From the NCBI GenBank assembly GCA_003541445.1, contig DPMO01000136.1, positions 1 through 7,473 on the forward strand: a DNA stretch of 7,473 nt, written 5' to 3'. Under the pieces are notes generated by a model. It saw only the letters and a list, made by a program, of their open reading frames with translations. It made no database searches and was not told where the DNA came from. Position 1 is the first letter of the stretch; every line of letters starts with the position of its first letter. Source of the stretch: Clostridiales bacterium. GTDB taxonomy: Bacteria; Bacillota; Sulfobacillia; UBA995; UBA9673. Shown here piece after piece: positions 7,176 through 7,473 of this stretch. The position numbers were made by a program, and so were the translations under genes.

Positions 7176-7189
7176 GAAAATCCTTATGA

Positions 7190-7473
7190 TCACCAGCTCG
7201 CCGCCAGCTCGGTCTGGTACTTCTCGGCGGCCTTCCGGTGGACCTTGAGCTTCCAGACGCGGTATTCCAGCGCATCCAGCAGCTTCCGGGCGCCCTCCTC
7301 CGGATCCTCCTCGAGGATGAAGTGGCCGCCGTAGACGTCGTGGGCGATCTGGGTAACGATCCCGTACACCAGGGGGCTGCCCTCGACAGGAGGCATGACT
7401 CCCACGTGGGTGGGCAGGCCCATGGTCACACACCAGGCGCCGATGGAAACTGCCTTCTCGTGCATGGCCTCGG
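7190..7473 (-). CDS. acsA: CO dehydrogenase catalytic subunit, C-terminal end (partial)
   Basis: This is the C-terminal end (about 93 codons plus stop) of the nickel CO dehydrogenase that makes CO from CO2 and feeds AcsB. The frame is open through the right edge: the first complete codons read E-A before MHEKAVSIG, so the Met at 7463-7465 is internal and not a start. Family-typical segments are EAMHEKAVSIG, TMGLPTHVGVMPPVEGSPLV and GGHFILEEDPEEGARKLL. The metal-binding regions (B, C and D clusters) lie outside the window and cannot be checked. The protein ends with a charged tail, KVHRKAAEKYQTELAASW, which appears longer than the Moorella AcsA end as I remember it. Being directly upstream of acsB supports the ACS-partner type (acsA, also annotated cooS) over a stand-alone CooS. 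Confidence 0.93.
   Translation of the reverse strand, partial: EAMHEKAVSIGAWCVTMGLPTHVGVMPPVEGSPLVYGIVTQIAHDVYGGHFILEEDPEEGARKLLDALEYRVWKLKVHRKAAEKYQTELAASW

Noticed and set aside
4751..7189. Plus-strand open frame of 812 codons
   Set aside because: It mirrors acsB almost exactly. The acsB A-cluster motifs and strong ribosome site show which strand is coding.
7463..7465. Met codon as the start of a separate 91-residue gene
   Set aside because: The frame continues upstream to the window edge, and the residues before and after match the CODH C-terminal region, so this Met is internal.

Overview
The window is a high-GC segment of a bacterial Wood-Ljungdahl (reductive acetyl-CoA) carbonyl-branch operon. 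Every gene lies on the minus strand, so transcription runs from the right edge to the left edge. In transcription order the genes are: the 3' end of the CO dehydrogenase catalytic subunit (acsA/cooS type, cut by the right edge), acsB (CODH-associated acetyl-CoA synthase), acsC (large subunit of the corrinoid iron-sulfur protein, CFeSP), acsV (reductive activator of CFeSP), cooC (nickel-insertion ATPase) and the first 201 codons of acsD (small CFeSP subunit, cut by the left edge).

The genes work as one system. CODH reduces CO2 to CO and passes it through a tunnel to the A-cluster of AcsB. AcsC and AcsD together carry the methyl group on a corrinoid, and AcsB joins methyl, CO and CoA into acetyl-CoA. 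AcsV re-reduces corrinoid that has been oxidised to Co(II). CooC prepares nickel centres. The two maturation and repair genes sit between the two CFeSP subunit genes. The catalytic residues I can place are all present: six A-cluster Cys in AcsB, four N-terminal Cys in AcsC, four ferredoxin-domain Cys in AcsV, and the P-loop plus CxC pair in CooC. I see no frameshift, mobile element, tRNA, rRNA, CRISPR array or promoter.

Gaps between genes are short (30, 176, 110, 21 and 15 nt), as in a single transcript. No gene-free stretch reaches 300 nt. The 176-nt acsB-acsC gap is exceptional: it holds a nested 14-bp plus 11-bp inverted repeat, a competing small hairpin and a second 10-bp hairpin, with no T-run. 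Start codons vary: ATG for acsB and acsD, GTG for acsC and cooC, TTG for acsV.

The bacterial-type AcsB, the gene set and the gene order recall Moorella and Carboxydothermus. The very high third-position GC would fit a GC-rich clostridial acetogen, or one of the actinobacterial or other anaerobic lineages with this pathway; the window alone does not settle the taxon. This is a well-known system. The parts worth a second look are its translation signals and the structured spacer, not an unknown gene.
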